Shown: piece after piece, positions 19,667 through 27,195 of the stretch | Numbering within the stretch: the stretch's first letter is position 1 | Layout: each line of letters begins with the position of its first letter | Assembly: GCA_041484525.1 (NCBI GenBank) | Contig: JBGPHT010000025.1 | Location: 1-64,000, forward strand | Direction of reading: 5' to 3' | DNA length: 64,000 nt | DNA from: JBGPHT01 sp041484525 | Lineage (GTDB): Bacteria; Acidobacteriota; Terriglobia; Bryobacterales; Bryobacteraceae | The notes under the pieces: generated by a model | What the model saw: only the letters and a program-made list of their open reading frames with translations | Told to the model about the DNA's origin: nothing | Database searches by the model: none | Translations under genes and position numbers: made by a program

Positions 19667-20761
19667 CTACCTCGCCGGTTGAAATTGGAACCAGTGCCGC
19701 GTCCGATTGCACGCCGCGCAGACGGATAGCATCACTGGAACTTCCACCAACACGCCCACCACGGCGGCGAGCGCGGCGCCCGATTCCGGTCCGAATAACG
19801 CAATTGCCGTGGCGACGGCAAGCTCAAAGAAATTGCTGGCGCCAATCAACGCTCCCGGAGCCGCCACCGGGTACTCCACTTTGAGCAGCCGCATCAGGCC
19901 GTAGGTCAGGGAAGCATTGAAGTACACCTGCAGCACGATCGGGACGGCAATCAGGAGAACGTGGAAAAAGCGCGTGGTGATGTTGTCGGCCTGGAAGGCG
20001 AAGATGAAAACCAGGGTCGCGAGCAGTGCCGCGATCGTCACCGGGGCGAACCGCGGCAGGAGAGAGTTCTCAAACCAGTCCTTGCCCCACCGGCGGATGA
20101 ACCACAAGCGGAGCGCCGTGCCGGCGGACAGCGGAATGACGATGAAGACCAGCACCGAATACAGAAGGACGCGGAACGGCACGGTGAGCGAGGACGTGCC
20201 GGTGACCAGGAATTGAACGAGCGGCACGAATGCCACCAGCATGATGAGATCGTTCACCGAGACTTGTACCAGCGTGTACGCCGCGTCGCCGCCCGTCAGA
20301 TGGCTCCAGACGAATACCATGGCGGTACAGGGCGCGGCGGCAAGAATGATGCACCCGGCAATGTACTGATCGGCTTCGGCGGGCGCGAGGAAACGGGCGA
20401 ATACCAACCGGAAGAACAGCCAGGCCAGCGCTGCCATGGAGAACGGCTTGACCAGCCAATTCACCACAAGGGTGACGACGAGGCCGGCGGGTTTCTTCCC
20501 GACATTGCGAATGGCGGTGAAGTCCACCTTCATCATCATGGGCACGATCATTAGCCAGATCAGGACTGCAATCGGAACGTTGATCTGGCTGCCCTGGCCG
20601 AACTCCAGGCCGCGCAGTGCTTGGACCAGCGATGGCAGGACCTTCCCGAGAGACACTCCCGCCGCCATCGAGAGCGCCACCCACAGCGAGAGGTAGCGCT
20701 CAAAGAAGGCCAGCCGCGCCGGCGCCGCGTCGGGTATGTGCACTGCGGCTGCGTTTTCCAT
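19667..20761 (-). CDS. acr3: ACR3-family arsenite efflux permease
   Basis: A 364-residue, about ten-helix membrane transporter of the ACR3 (bile-arsenite-riboflavin) family, exporting arsenite driven by the proton gradient. The signature helix CIILAAAPCTAMVFVWSHL contains the conserved cysteine in APCTAM. A later helix has the conserved glutamate in GASNFFELAVATAIALFG. The ATG at 20761 (MENAAAV) starts 13 bases after the arsM stop; an upstream in-frame start inside arsM is less likely. It sits between arsM and arsC, so arsenate reduced by ArsC can be either methylated or exported. Confidence 0.95.
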   Translation of the reverse strand: MENAAAVHIPDAAPARLAFFERYLSLWVALSMAAGVSLGKVLPSLVQALRGLEFGQGSQINVPIAVLIWLMIVPMMMKVDFTAIRNVGKKPAGLVVTLVVNWLVKPFSMAALAWLFFRLVFARFLAPAEADQYIAGCIILAAAPCTAMVFVWSHLTGGDAAYTLVQVSVNDLIMLVAFVPLVQFLVTGTSSLTVPFRVLLYSVLVFIVIPLSAGTALRLWFIRRWGKDWFENSLLPRFAPVTIAALLATLVFIFAFQADNITTRFFHVLLIAVPIVLQVYFNASLTYGLMRLLKVEYPVAAPGALIGASNFFELAVATAIALFGPESGAALAAVVGVLVEVPVMLSVCAACNRTRHWFQFQPAR

Positions 20762-20774
20762 GCGCGTTATTCCG

Positions 20775-21623
20775 TCACGAGCAGCACGTAGGACCACAGC
20801 AAGCGGCTTGCGGCTTCACGGCGCGGATGAAGGCGCTCATGAATCTTCCGTCCACTTGCGGGGCGATGGCGTCCACATCGATACCTTTACCGGTCAGGAA
20901 TTCTCGCGCATCTTCGACGCGATAAATGCGCGTGGGCTCGACGTCGATCCGCTCGAAGCCGGCCGCCGCCAGCTTTCTGCGGTACTCATTTTCTTCAAGC
21001 GCTCCGGCGATGCACCCGACCCACAGCAGCACGTTCTGCCGGATCTCCGGGAGCATTTCGCCTCGTGTCACAACATCCGAGACGGCGAAGCGCCCTCCCG
21101 GTTTCAGCACGCGAAAGGCCTCCGCCAGCACCCGGTCCTTGTTGGCGGAGAGGTTGATGACGCAATTGGAAATGATTACGTCTACCGAATTGTCCGGGAG
21201 CGGAATGCTCTCGATCTGGCCTTTGAGAAACTCGACGTTCTCGATCCCCGCCTTGGCCTTGTTCTGATTCGCGAGGGCGAGCATTTCGTCCGTCATGTCG
21301 AGACCGTACGCCTTGCCCGTGGGCCCCACTCGCCGGGCGGAGAGCAGGACGTCGATGCCGCCGCCCGATCCCAGGTCCAACACGGTTTCACCCGGGTTGA
21401 GCTGCGCGAGCGCCGTGGGATTCCCGCAGCCGAGCGATGCCTTGACCGCTTCTTCCGGCAACTGGCTGGTCTGGTCCGCGTTGTACAACGCGCTGGTGAT
21501 CGGATCGCAGCAATCGCCCTGGGATGGCGCCGCCCCACAACAGGAGCTACCGCCGTTCGCCACTCGCAGAGCAGCCTGGCCGTACTTTTCTTTGACTACG
21601 CCGGTGATGCTTTCCGCGCTCAT
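20775..21623 (-). CDS. arsM: Arsenite S-adenosylmethionine methyltransferase
   Basis: A 282-residue class I methyltransferase that adds methyl groups to As(III). The SAM motif is VLDLGSGGGIDVLLSA (81-96). The three cysteines that bind arsenite in characterised ArsM enzymes are matched by C66, C154 (ISNCVINLS) and C204 (WVGCIAG). Extra CC pairs at 28-29 and 38-39 and near the C-terminus (ACCGPTCCS) may add metalloid binding. It starts ten bases after arsR, so methylation is under the same arsenite control as efflux. Confidence 0.95.
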   Translation of the reverse strand: MSAESITGVVKEKYGQAALRVANGGSSCCGAAPSQGDCCDPITSALYNADQTSQLPEEAVKASLGCGNPTALAQLNPGETVLDLGSGGGIDVLLSARRVGPTGKAYGLDMTDEMLALANQNKAKAGIENVEFLKGQIESIPLPDNSVDVIISNCVINLSANKDRVLAEAFRVLKPGGRFAVSDVVTRGEMLPEIRQNVLLWVGCIAGALEENEYRRKLAAAGFERIDVEPTRIYRVEDAREFLTGKGIDVDAIAPQVDGRFMSAFIRAVKPQAACCGPTCCS

Positions 21624-21633
21624 TTCGATGCTC

Positions 21634-21975
21634 CTAACGACAGATGGTTACGATCTTTTCCGGCTTGACGGCCTTGTTCCGGGTGCAGCACTCGGCGTAT
21701 AGGAACGTCAGCAATTCCTGCAGCGCCTCGGCGTTCGCCGTGCATCGCAGGTACGTGCCCTCCCGAGTCACCCGCACCAGGTCTTCATGCTTCAGCTTGT
21801 CGAGGTGGTGCGACAGATTGGATGGGGAAATCTGCAATTCTTCCTGGATTTCACCCACCACCATTCCGTCCGGGTGCGCCGAAAGCAGCAGTTGCATGAT
21901 ACGAAGCCGCGAGTCCGTGCCTATGGCCGCGAACATATCGGCGTACCTTGTGATGTCTTCCGGGTTCTTTTTCAT
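21634..21975 (-). CDS. arsR: ArsR-family arsenite-responsive repressor
   Basis: A 113-residue winged-helix repressor: recognition helix SPSNLSHHLDKLKHEDLV, wing VTREGTYLRC. It lacks the ELCVCDL site of E. coli ArsR. Instead, a vicinal pair C96-C97 (LYAECC) and C112 near the C-terminus resemble the C-terminal arsenite site described for Acidithiobacillus-type ArsR. The start ATG 21975 has AAGGAAG upstream, overlapping the edge of the palindromic operator. It is the first gene of arsR-arsM-acr3-arsC and should autoregulate the set. Confidence 0.93.
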   Translation of the reverse strand: MKKNPEDITRYADMFAAIGTDSRLRIMQLLLSAHPDGMVVGEIQEELQISPSNLSHHLDKLKHEDLVRVTREGTYLRCTANAEALQELLTFLYAECCTRNKAVKPEKIVTICR

Positions 21976-21984
21976 GCACCGCTT

Positions 21985-22020
21985 CCTTCAGTACTTCAAT
22001 TATAATTGAAGTACTGAAGG
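21985..22020. promoter_or_regulatory. Perfect 36-bp palindrome, ArsR operator candidate
   Basis: Every base from 21985 to 22020 pairs with its partner about the centre (left arm starts CCTTCAGTACTTCAATTA, right arm is its reverse complement). It lies between the -35 element and the arsR start and covers the -10 element, so a bound dimer would block RNA polymerase. As RNA it could also fold into an 18-bp stem. Confidence 0.85.
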
Positions 22021-22026
22021 TGTCAA
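21999..22026 (-). promoter_or_regulatory. Consensus sigma70 promoter of the ars operon
   Basis: Read on the minus strand, TTGACA (22026-22021) and TATAAT (22004-21999) are both exact consensus hexamers with a 16-bp spacer. The predicted start of transcription is near 21992, giving an untranslated leader of about 17 bases before arsR. The spacer and -10 lie inside the palindrome. Confidence 0.85.
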
Positions 22027-22064
22027 GCGGAAAGTGGGGGGAGTTCGATCTGGTTGGATGTGCC

Positions 22065-22622
22065 TTACTTCCGCAAAAGTTCCAGCTCCATTTGAATCGA
22101 CACTTCCTCGCCAACCAGGACGCCGCCGGTTTCAAGGGCCGCATTCCAGACCAGCCCGAAATCCTTGCGATTGATCTTGGTAGTTGCTGAGGCGCCGGCT
22201 TTGACGTTGCCCCAGGGGTCGCGGCCTTCGGGAGTGGGGCCCTCGACATCGAGCGTGACCTCCTTCGTCACGCCGTGGATCGTCAGGTCGCCGGTCACCT
22301 TCCAGGCGCCGTCGCCGGCGGGGGCGGTCCGCTTCGACACGAACGTGAGTTTCGGAAAATGTTCGACGTCCAGGAAATCCGCGCTCTTCAGATGTTGATC
22401 GCGCTGGGCTTCACGGGTGGCGATGGTGGATGCGTCGATACTGGCCTCGATCTTCGAGTTGGCCGGGTTGGCTGGATCGAAAATCACAGTTCCGCTGACG
22501 CCTGAGAATTCGCCGCGTACGTTGGCAATCATCATGTGGCGGACGCGGAAGTCGACGGTAGAATGCGCCGGGTCGATGGCGTACGTGATGGGCGCGGCCG
22601 CGGCGGAGGGTGAAGTGCTCAT
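22065..22622 (-). CDS. YceI-family lipocalin-like protein
   Basis: A 185-residue YceI domain protein: YAIDPAHSTVDFRVRHMMIANVRGEFSGVSG at the N-terminus, FLDVEHFPKLTFVSKR centrally, and LTIHGVTKEVTLDVE and RKDFGLVWN toward the end. The family binds isoprenoid-like ligands in a beta-barrel. No signal peptide is visible, so it is probably cytoplasmic. ATG 22622 is chosen because AAAGGAAAGGA lies just upstream; an in-frame earlier start lacks one. It is separated from arsR by the ars promoter region and reads toward it, so it probably has its own promoter and is not under the palindrome. Confidence 0.9.
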   Translation of the reverse strand: MSTSPSAAAAPITYAIDPAHSTVDFRVRHMMIANVRGEFSGVSGTVIFDPANPANSKIEASIDASTIATREAQRDQHLKSADFLDVEHFPKLTFVSKRTAPAGDGAWKVTGDLTIHGVTKEVTLDVEGPTPEGRDPWGNVKAGASATTKINRKDFGLVWNAALETGGVLVGEEVSIQMELELLRK

Positions 22623-22721
22623 AGCAGATTCCTTTCCTTTACATCGATTATCTTCACATAGAGATATCTGTCTTGTCAATAGGGTGCAGCATGGACTCAG
22701 ACAAGTTGCGGCCGCTGTGCT

Positions 22722-22730
22722 TGATATCCT
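22722..22730 (+). promoter_or_regulatory. Extended -10 element, possible leaderless promoter of the STAS gene
   Basis: TGATATCCT fits the extended -10 pattern TGnTAnnnT. A start of transcription about seven bases downstream would fall on the ATG at 22737, and no ribosome-binding sequence lies between, so a leaderless message is plausible. Confidence 0.35.
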
Positions 22731-22736
22731 GTAGCA

Positions 22737-23072
22737 ATGCCGATTGAGTCGAGACAGATCCCCAATGGACCCGCTGTTGTCGCCATCTCCGGCCGGCTGG
22801 TGTTGGGCCGCGACGTGGAGAAGTTGGAGACACTCACGACCGAGCTTATCTCGAAGGGCGCGCGCCAGTTCATCTTCGACATGAGCGCCATGGACTACGC
22901 CGACAGCTCCGGCATCGGAACGCTGGTCGCCTGCCTCACGGAAATCAAGAAGGCCGGAGGCGAACTGCGGGTAGCCGCGGCCAACGCGCGGATTCAGCGG
23001 CTCTTCAGCCTCACCGGCATTAACAGCATGATGACCATGTATGCGTCAGTCGCCGATGCCACAAGCGCATAG
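22737..23072 (+). CDS. STAS-domain anti-sigma factor antagonist
   Basis: A 111-residue SpoIIAA/RsbV-like protein consisting only of a STAS domain. The phosphorylation loop is MDYADSSGIGTLV with S57/S58 at the conserved serine. Such proteins release a sigma factor by binding its anti-sigma kinase when unphosphorylated. No partner kinase, phosphatase or sigma gene is adjacent, so the switch it serves is elsewhere. It converges on the hemerythrin-like gene with three bases between the stops. Confidence 0.92.
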   Translation: MPIESRQIPNGPAVVAISGRLVLGRDVEKLETLTTELISKGARQFIFDMSAMDYADSSGIGTLVACLTEIKKAGGELRVAAANARIQRLFSLTGINSMMTMYASVADATSA

Positions 23073-23075
23073 TCC

Positions 23076-23447
23076 TCATTCGTACCAACCCACCGCCAAC
23101 GGAAACACATCCCGTTCCTCTTCGATGATGTTGTGCTGCGCCATGGCGTGGAGCCGGCGGGCGAGAGCCGTCACGTCGGCGGGCTGCGCCGCCGCCGCTG
23201 CCTGCTCGATTGCCGCCGCGAGTTCCAGCACCTGCGCGTGCTGCCCGGCAATCTTGGCCGCCACCGCCGGGTGGCTCTGCGCCAGTCGCTCCAGGAACGC
23301 GGCCTCATTGGCATAGTGAGCCGCGGCCGCGCCGGCCGTCGCACGCGCTGCATCGAACTCTCCGGCCCGCGCGTGTATGGCGGACTCCAGCCGGTCGAGG
23401 AGATCCTCAAGCCCGCGGTGTTCCAGCAGGAGCAGGGAAGTTACCAC
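23076..23447 (-). CDS. Hemerythrin-like HHE-domain protein
   Basis: A 123-residue all-helical protein with the spacing of a hemerythrin HHE fold. Candidate metal ligands are H10 (LLEHRGLEDLL), H44 and E48 (HYANEAAFLERL), H70, and H105 with E109/E110 (HNIIEEERDVFP). Family members bind a di-iron centre and sense or carry oxygen or nitric oxide. The fifth histidine of classical hemerythrins is not obvious, so metal content is uncertain. It lies just downstream of the polyprenyl synthase gene on the same strand. Confidence 0.75.
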   Translation of the reverse strand: MVTSLLLLEHRGLEDLLDRLESAIHARAGEFDAARATAGAAAAHYANEAAFLERLAQSHPAVAAKIAGQHAQVLELAAAIEQAAAAAQPADVTALARRLHAMAQHNIIEEERDVFPLAVGWYE

Positions 23448-23465
23448 AGAGTCGCGACCCTTGTT

Positions 23466-24479
23466 TCAATGATCGCGTTCTGTGACCAACTCGGTCACTG
23501 CGAGCAGCGCTCTTTGATACGGAGACTCGGGGAACTGGCTGATAATTCCGCGCGCCTTATCCGTGAATGCCTGCGCGCGTTCTTTCACGCGCTCGATCCC
23601 CTGGTATTTCTCGAGCAGCGCCAGAATGCGCGCGAACGGCACCACGTCGTAATTCCGCTGCTCGAGGATGGTCTCGACGAGCCGCCGCTCCGCCGGCGTG
23701 GCGCGCTCCAGCGCATACACCAGCGGCAGCGTCACCTTGCCTTCGCGCAGATCGCCGCCCACGGGCTTGCCCAGCGTCTTCTCGCGCGCCGTGAAATCCA
23801 GCACGTCATCCACCAACTGAAACGCAATCCCGAGATTCCAGGCGTACTCGCCCAGCTTCTCCTGCACCTGCGTGTCGGCCCGCGCGGCCAGCGTTCCCAG
23901 GCGCGCGCAGACGGAGAAGAGGCACGCAGTCTTGCGATCCACCAGCTCCATGCAGTCGGCTTCGCTTACGTCGATGCGGCCGATGCGCTCGAGCTGCAGC
24001 AGCTCGCCCTCCACCATCATCTGGGTGAGGCCGATCAGCAATTCCAGGATCTGGAAATTCCGTTCGCGCAGCGCGATCTGGAACGCCTGCATGTACAGCC
24101 AGTCGCCCGCCAGCACGCACGTATGGTTCCCCCACTTGACGTTCGTGGAGGGCCGGCCGCGGCGCGTTTCGGCGGCGTCGATCACATCGTCGTGGACCAG
24201 CGTGGCCGCGTGGATCATCTCGACCACGGCCCCCAGATGGACCGCCGAATCCGCGGACTCCGAGGGAGCCCCGCCCGCCAGCCTGGAAGAGAGCAGGAGC
24301 AGCGCCGGGCGCAGCCGTTTCCCGCCGCTCGAATGCAGATACTGGCCGATGGCGGTAACAGCGTCCACCGACGCCACCCATTCGGCGCCGATCTTTTTCT
24401 CGACCTGTTCGAGATCGTCGTGAATGAGGTCGAAAATCTCGCGGGCTGTAAGGACCTGCCCCAGCTTGCCTAAATTCAT
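23466..24479 (-). CDS. Trans-polyprenyl diphosphate synthase
   Basis: A 337-residue long-chain isoprenyl diphosphate synthase (octaprenyl/heptaprenyl type) that elongates FPP with IPP for quinone side chains. The first aspartate-rich motif is HDDVID (96-101), the second QLVDDVLDFTA near 225. The IPP-binding segment GGKRLRPALLLL is at 53-64. The chain-length residue cannot be judged reliably. It begins 14 bases after tatD on the same strand and may belong to the larC-metG-tatD transcription unit. Confidence 0.92.
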   Translation of the reverse strand: MNLGKLGQVLTAREIFDLIHDDLEQVEKKIGAEWVASVDAVTAIGQYLHSSGGKRLRPALLLLSSRLAGGAPSESADSAVHLGAVVEMIHAATLVHDDVIDAAETRRGRPSTNVKWGNHTCVLAGDWLYMQAFQIALRERNFQILELLIGLTQMMVEGELLQLERIGRIDVSEADCMELVDRKTACLFSVCARLGTLAARADTQVQEKLGEYAWNLGIAFQLVDDVLDFTAREKTLGKPVGGDLREGKVTLPLVYALERATPAERRLVETILEQRNYDVVPFARILALLEKYQGIERVKERAQAFTDKARGIISQFPESPYQRALLAVTELVTERDH

Positions 24480-24493
24480 CTAAGTAAACCAGT

Positions 24494-25279
24494 CTATCGT
24501 CTATTCGTCCCGCCCCGCAAACAAAGCGCTTCGAAATTCCGCGTGGTCACGTCAGCGATTTCTTCCGGCGTGCTGCCGCGCACTTCCGCCAGCCGCTTGG
24601 CCGTCTCCACCACGAACGCCGGCTCATTGCGCTTGCCGCGATGCGGCACCGGCGCCAGGTACGGAGAATCGGTCTCGACCAACAGGCGGTCGTCGGGCGC
24701 CATGCGCGCGGCTTCGCGCAGCGCCTCGGCCTTGGGAAACGTCAGCACGCCCCCGAAGCTCAGGTGAAATCCGAGATCGAGCGCCTCACGTGCCTGCTGC
24801 GCGTCACCTGTAAAGCAGTGCATGATTCCGCTGCCCTGCCACTTAGCACGCAGCACCGCCATCGTGTCCTCCCAGGCTTCGCGCGTGTGGATCACGATCG
24901 GCTTCCCGGCCTCGGCTGCGATCTCGAGTTGCCGCTCGAAGACCACACGCTGTACGTCGCGCGGCGAAAAGTCGTAGTGGTAATCCAGCCCGATTTCGCC
25001 CACCGCCAGCACCTTGGGATGAGACGCCAGTTCGCGCAGCCGATCGAACGTTTCGTCGGTGGCTTTCGAAGCGTCGTGCGGATGCACGCCTACCGTGGCG
25101 TAGAAACACGGGTACCGATCCGCGAGGCGCACGGCAACCTCCAGGTCGGGCGGACCGCCGCCGGTTCCGATCGCCATCATGCAATCCACACCAGCGGCCA
25201 GCGCGCGCTCGATCGTCTGCTCGCGGTCTTCGTCGAACTTTGCGTCATCCAGATGGCAATGCGAATCGACCAGCTTCAC
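24494..25279 (-). CDS. tatD: TatD-family metal-dependent hydrolase/DNase
   Basis: A 261-residue TIM-barrel hydrolase. Metal ligands are visible as HCH (7-9), the glutamate of GEIGLDYHY, HTREAW, HCFTGD and ETDSPYLAP. TatD enzymes have 3'-5' exonuclease activity in DNA quality control. Its ATG overlaps the metG stop by four bases; this metG-tatD pairing is conserved in many bacteria, including Gram-positives. Confidence 0.95.
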   Translation of the reverse strand: MKLVDSHCHLDDAKFDEDREQTIERALAAGVDCMMAIGTGGGPPDLEVAVRLADRYPCFYATVGVHPHDASKATDETFDRLRELASHPKVLAVGEIGLDYHYDFSPRDVQRVVFERQLEIAAEAGKPIVIHTREAWEDTMAVLRAKWQGSGIMHCFTGDAQQAREALDLGFHLSFGGVLTFPKAEALREAARMAPDDRLLVETDSPYLAPVPHRGKRNEPAFVVETAKRLAEVRGSTPEEIADVTTRNFEALCLRGGTNRR

Positions 25280-27195
25280 TTCAGGCGCGCTCCGACCGGA
25301 ATGTCTTCGTGGAATCCGGCGAGCACGGGCTTTCCGCCCTCCACCGAAGCCGCCACGATCATCCCATTCGATTCGACGCCCTTCAGCTTCCGCGGTTGCA
25401 GGTTGGCGACGATCACCACCTTACGGTTGACCAACTGCTCGGGCGTGTATGCCTCGGCGATTCCGGCCACGATGGTGCGCGGCTTCGGTTCGCCGATATC
25501 GACCGTGATGTGCATCAGCTTGTCCGAGCCCTTCACGCGCTCGGCCGTCAGCACCAGCCCGACGCGCAGGTCGACCCTGATGAAATCGTCGATCGCAATC
25601 TTCGGCGTACCGGCGTCGGCGGGTGCTTCAGTCTTCTTGCCTAGCAGTGCCGCTTGCTCGGCGGTCGCCTTCACTTCCTGCTCGCGCATGGTCTCGATGG
25701 CCTGCTTCGGATCGAGGCGCGGAAAAACGCCGGATACTTCGCCGATCTTCTGGCCTGCCTCCAAGCCTCCCCAATCGAGCGATGCGAACCGCATGGATTC
25801 GATCGGCTCATTCATGCCCAATTGCGCCCAGATCTTCGGCGCCGATAGCGGCAGGACCGGCGAGAGCAGTACGGTAGCGATGCGAAGCGCCTCCGCGGCC
25901 GTGTAGAGCGTGTCGTTCAACTGCGCCACCGATGCCTCGTCGGATTGGCGCGCCAGCTTCCACGGCGCGTGCTCCACGATGAACTTGTCGACGGCGGAGA
26001 TGAGACCCCACACGGCTTCGAGCCCCTTGGCAAACTCGAAGCGGCCGAATGCCGCCTCCACCGCGGTAATAGTCTGGCGGGCCAGCGCGCCGACCGCGGC
26101 ATCGTCGCCCGCCGGGACCACGCCCTGCCGATACTGGTGGATCATCGTCAGCGTGCGGCTGGCCAGGTTGCCCAGGCCGTTCGCCAGATCCGAATTGTAG
26201 CGGTTCACCAGCGCGTCGTAACTGAAACTGCCGTCCTGCCCGAACACGATTTCGCGCAGCAGGAAATAGCGCAGCGCGTCCGCGCCCATCACCTCGCGGA
26301 TGGGCTCGGCGCGCACGATGTTGCCGCGCGACTTGCTCATCTTGCTCTCTTCAAACAGCAGCCAGCCGTGCGCGAAAATCTGCTTCGGAAGCTCGACCCC
26401 GCCCGCCATCAGGAACGCCGGCCAGAAGACGGCGTGGAAACGCACGATCTCCTTGCCGATCAGGTGCAGGTCGGCCGGCCACAGATTCTCGCCATCCACC
26501 GCGCTCATGTAGCCGATCAGCGCGTCGAACCAGACGTAGAAAACGTGCTTACCCTCGACCGGCAGCGGAATTCCCCACTTCAACGAAGTGCGGCTGATCG
26601 ACAGATCGTTGAGTCCCTGCCGCACGAACGAGATCACTTCGTTGCGGCGCGTGTCGGGCTGGATGAAATCGGGCTGCTTTTCGTACAGCTCGAGCAGCTT
26701 CTCCGTGAACGACGAAAGCTTGAAGAAGTAATTCTCTTCGGTAACCGTTTCCGTGGGCCGGCCGCACTCAGGGCACGGATCGCCTGCCTTCGCCTCGTTG
26801 ACGTACAGCTCGTCGAAGACACAATACTGCCCGGTGTAACTACCCTTATATATGTAGCCGTTCTCCAGACAGCGTTGGAACAGCCACTGCACCACCTTCT
26901 GATGCTTAGGACTGGTGGTGCGCATGGTGCGGTCCACCCGGATGTTCAGCTTCTCCCACTGCTTCTGGAATTCAGCGGCGATCGTGTCGGCGAATTCCTG
27001 GGGCGTTTTTCCGGTGGCCTCGGCGGCGCGCTCCACCTTCTGGCCGTGCTCGTCGGTGCCGGTAAACATCACGGCGTCGTGACCCTGCATCCTCTTGAAA
27101 CGCGCGATGGTTTCGGCGGCCATGGTGGTGTACGTGTGCCCGATGTGGGGCGCCGCATTCACGTAATACAAAGGTGTCGTCAGGTAGTATTTCAT
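25276..27195 (-). CDS. metG: Methionyl-tRNA synthetase with C-terminal tRNA-binding domain
   Basis: A 639-residue class I synthetase charging tRNA-Met. It has the HIGH motif (PHIGHTYTT, about residues 13-21), a CPEC zinc knuckle with a partner cysteine in YCVFDE, and the KMSKS loop (SKMSKSRGN). The C-terminal EMAP-like domain begins near IDDFIRVDLRVGLV and carries LQPRKLKGVESNGMIV. The start MKYYLTTPLYYVN at 27195 is the standard family N-terminus and overlaps larC by four bases; a longer in-frame start inside larC was rejected. Confidence 0.97.
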   Translation of the reverse strand: MKYYLTTPLYYVNAAPHIGHTYTTMAAETIARFKRMQGHDAVMFTGTDEHGQKVERAAEATGKTPQEFADTIAAEFQKQWEKLNIRVDRTMRTTSPKHQKVVQWLFQRCLENGYIYKGSYTGQYCVFDELYVNEAKAGDPCPECGRPTETVTEENYFFKLSSFTEKLLELYEKQPDFIQPDTRRNEVISFVRQGLNDLSISRTSLKWGIPLPVEGKHVFYVWFDALIGYMSAVDGENLWPADLHLIGKEIVRFHAVFWPAFLMAGGVELPKQIFAHGWLLFEESKMSKSRGNIVRAEPIREVMGADALRYFLLREIVFGQDGSFSYDALVNRYNSDLANGLGNLASRTLTMIHQYRQGVVPAGDDAAVGALARQTITAVEAAFGRFEFAKGLEAVWGLISAVDKFIVEHAPWKLARQSDEASVAQLNDTLYTAAEALRIATVLLSPVLPLSAPKIWAQLGMNEPIESMRFASLDWGGLEAGQKIGEVSGVFPRLDPKQAIETMREQEVKATAEQAALLGKKTEAPADAGTPKIAIDDFIRVDLRVGLVLTAERVKGSDKLMHITVDIGEPKPRTIVAGIAEAYTPEQLVNRKVVIVANLQPRKLKGVESNGMIVAASVEGGKPVLAGFHEDIPVGARLK

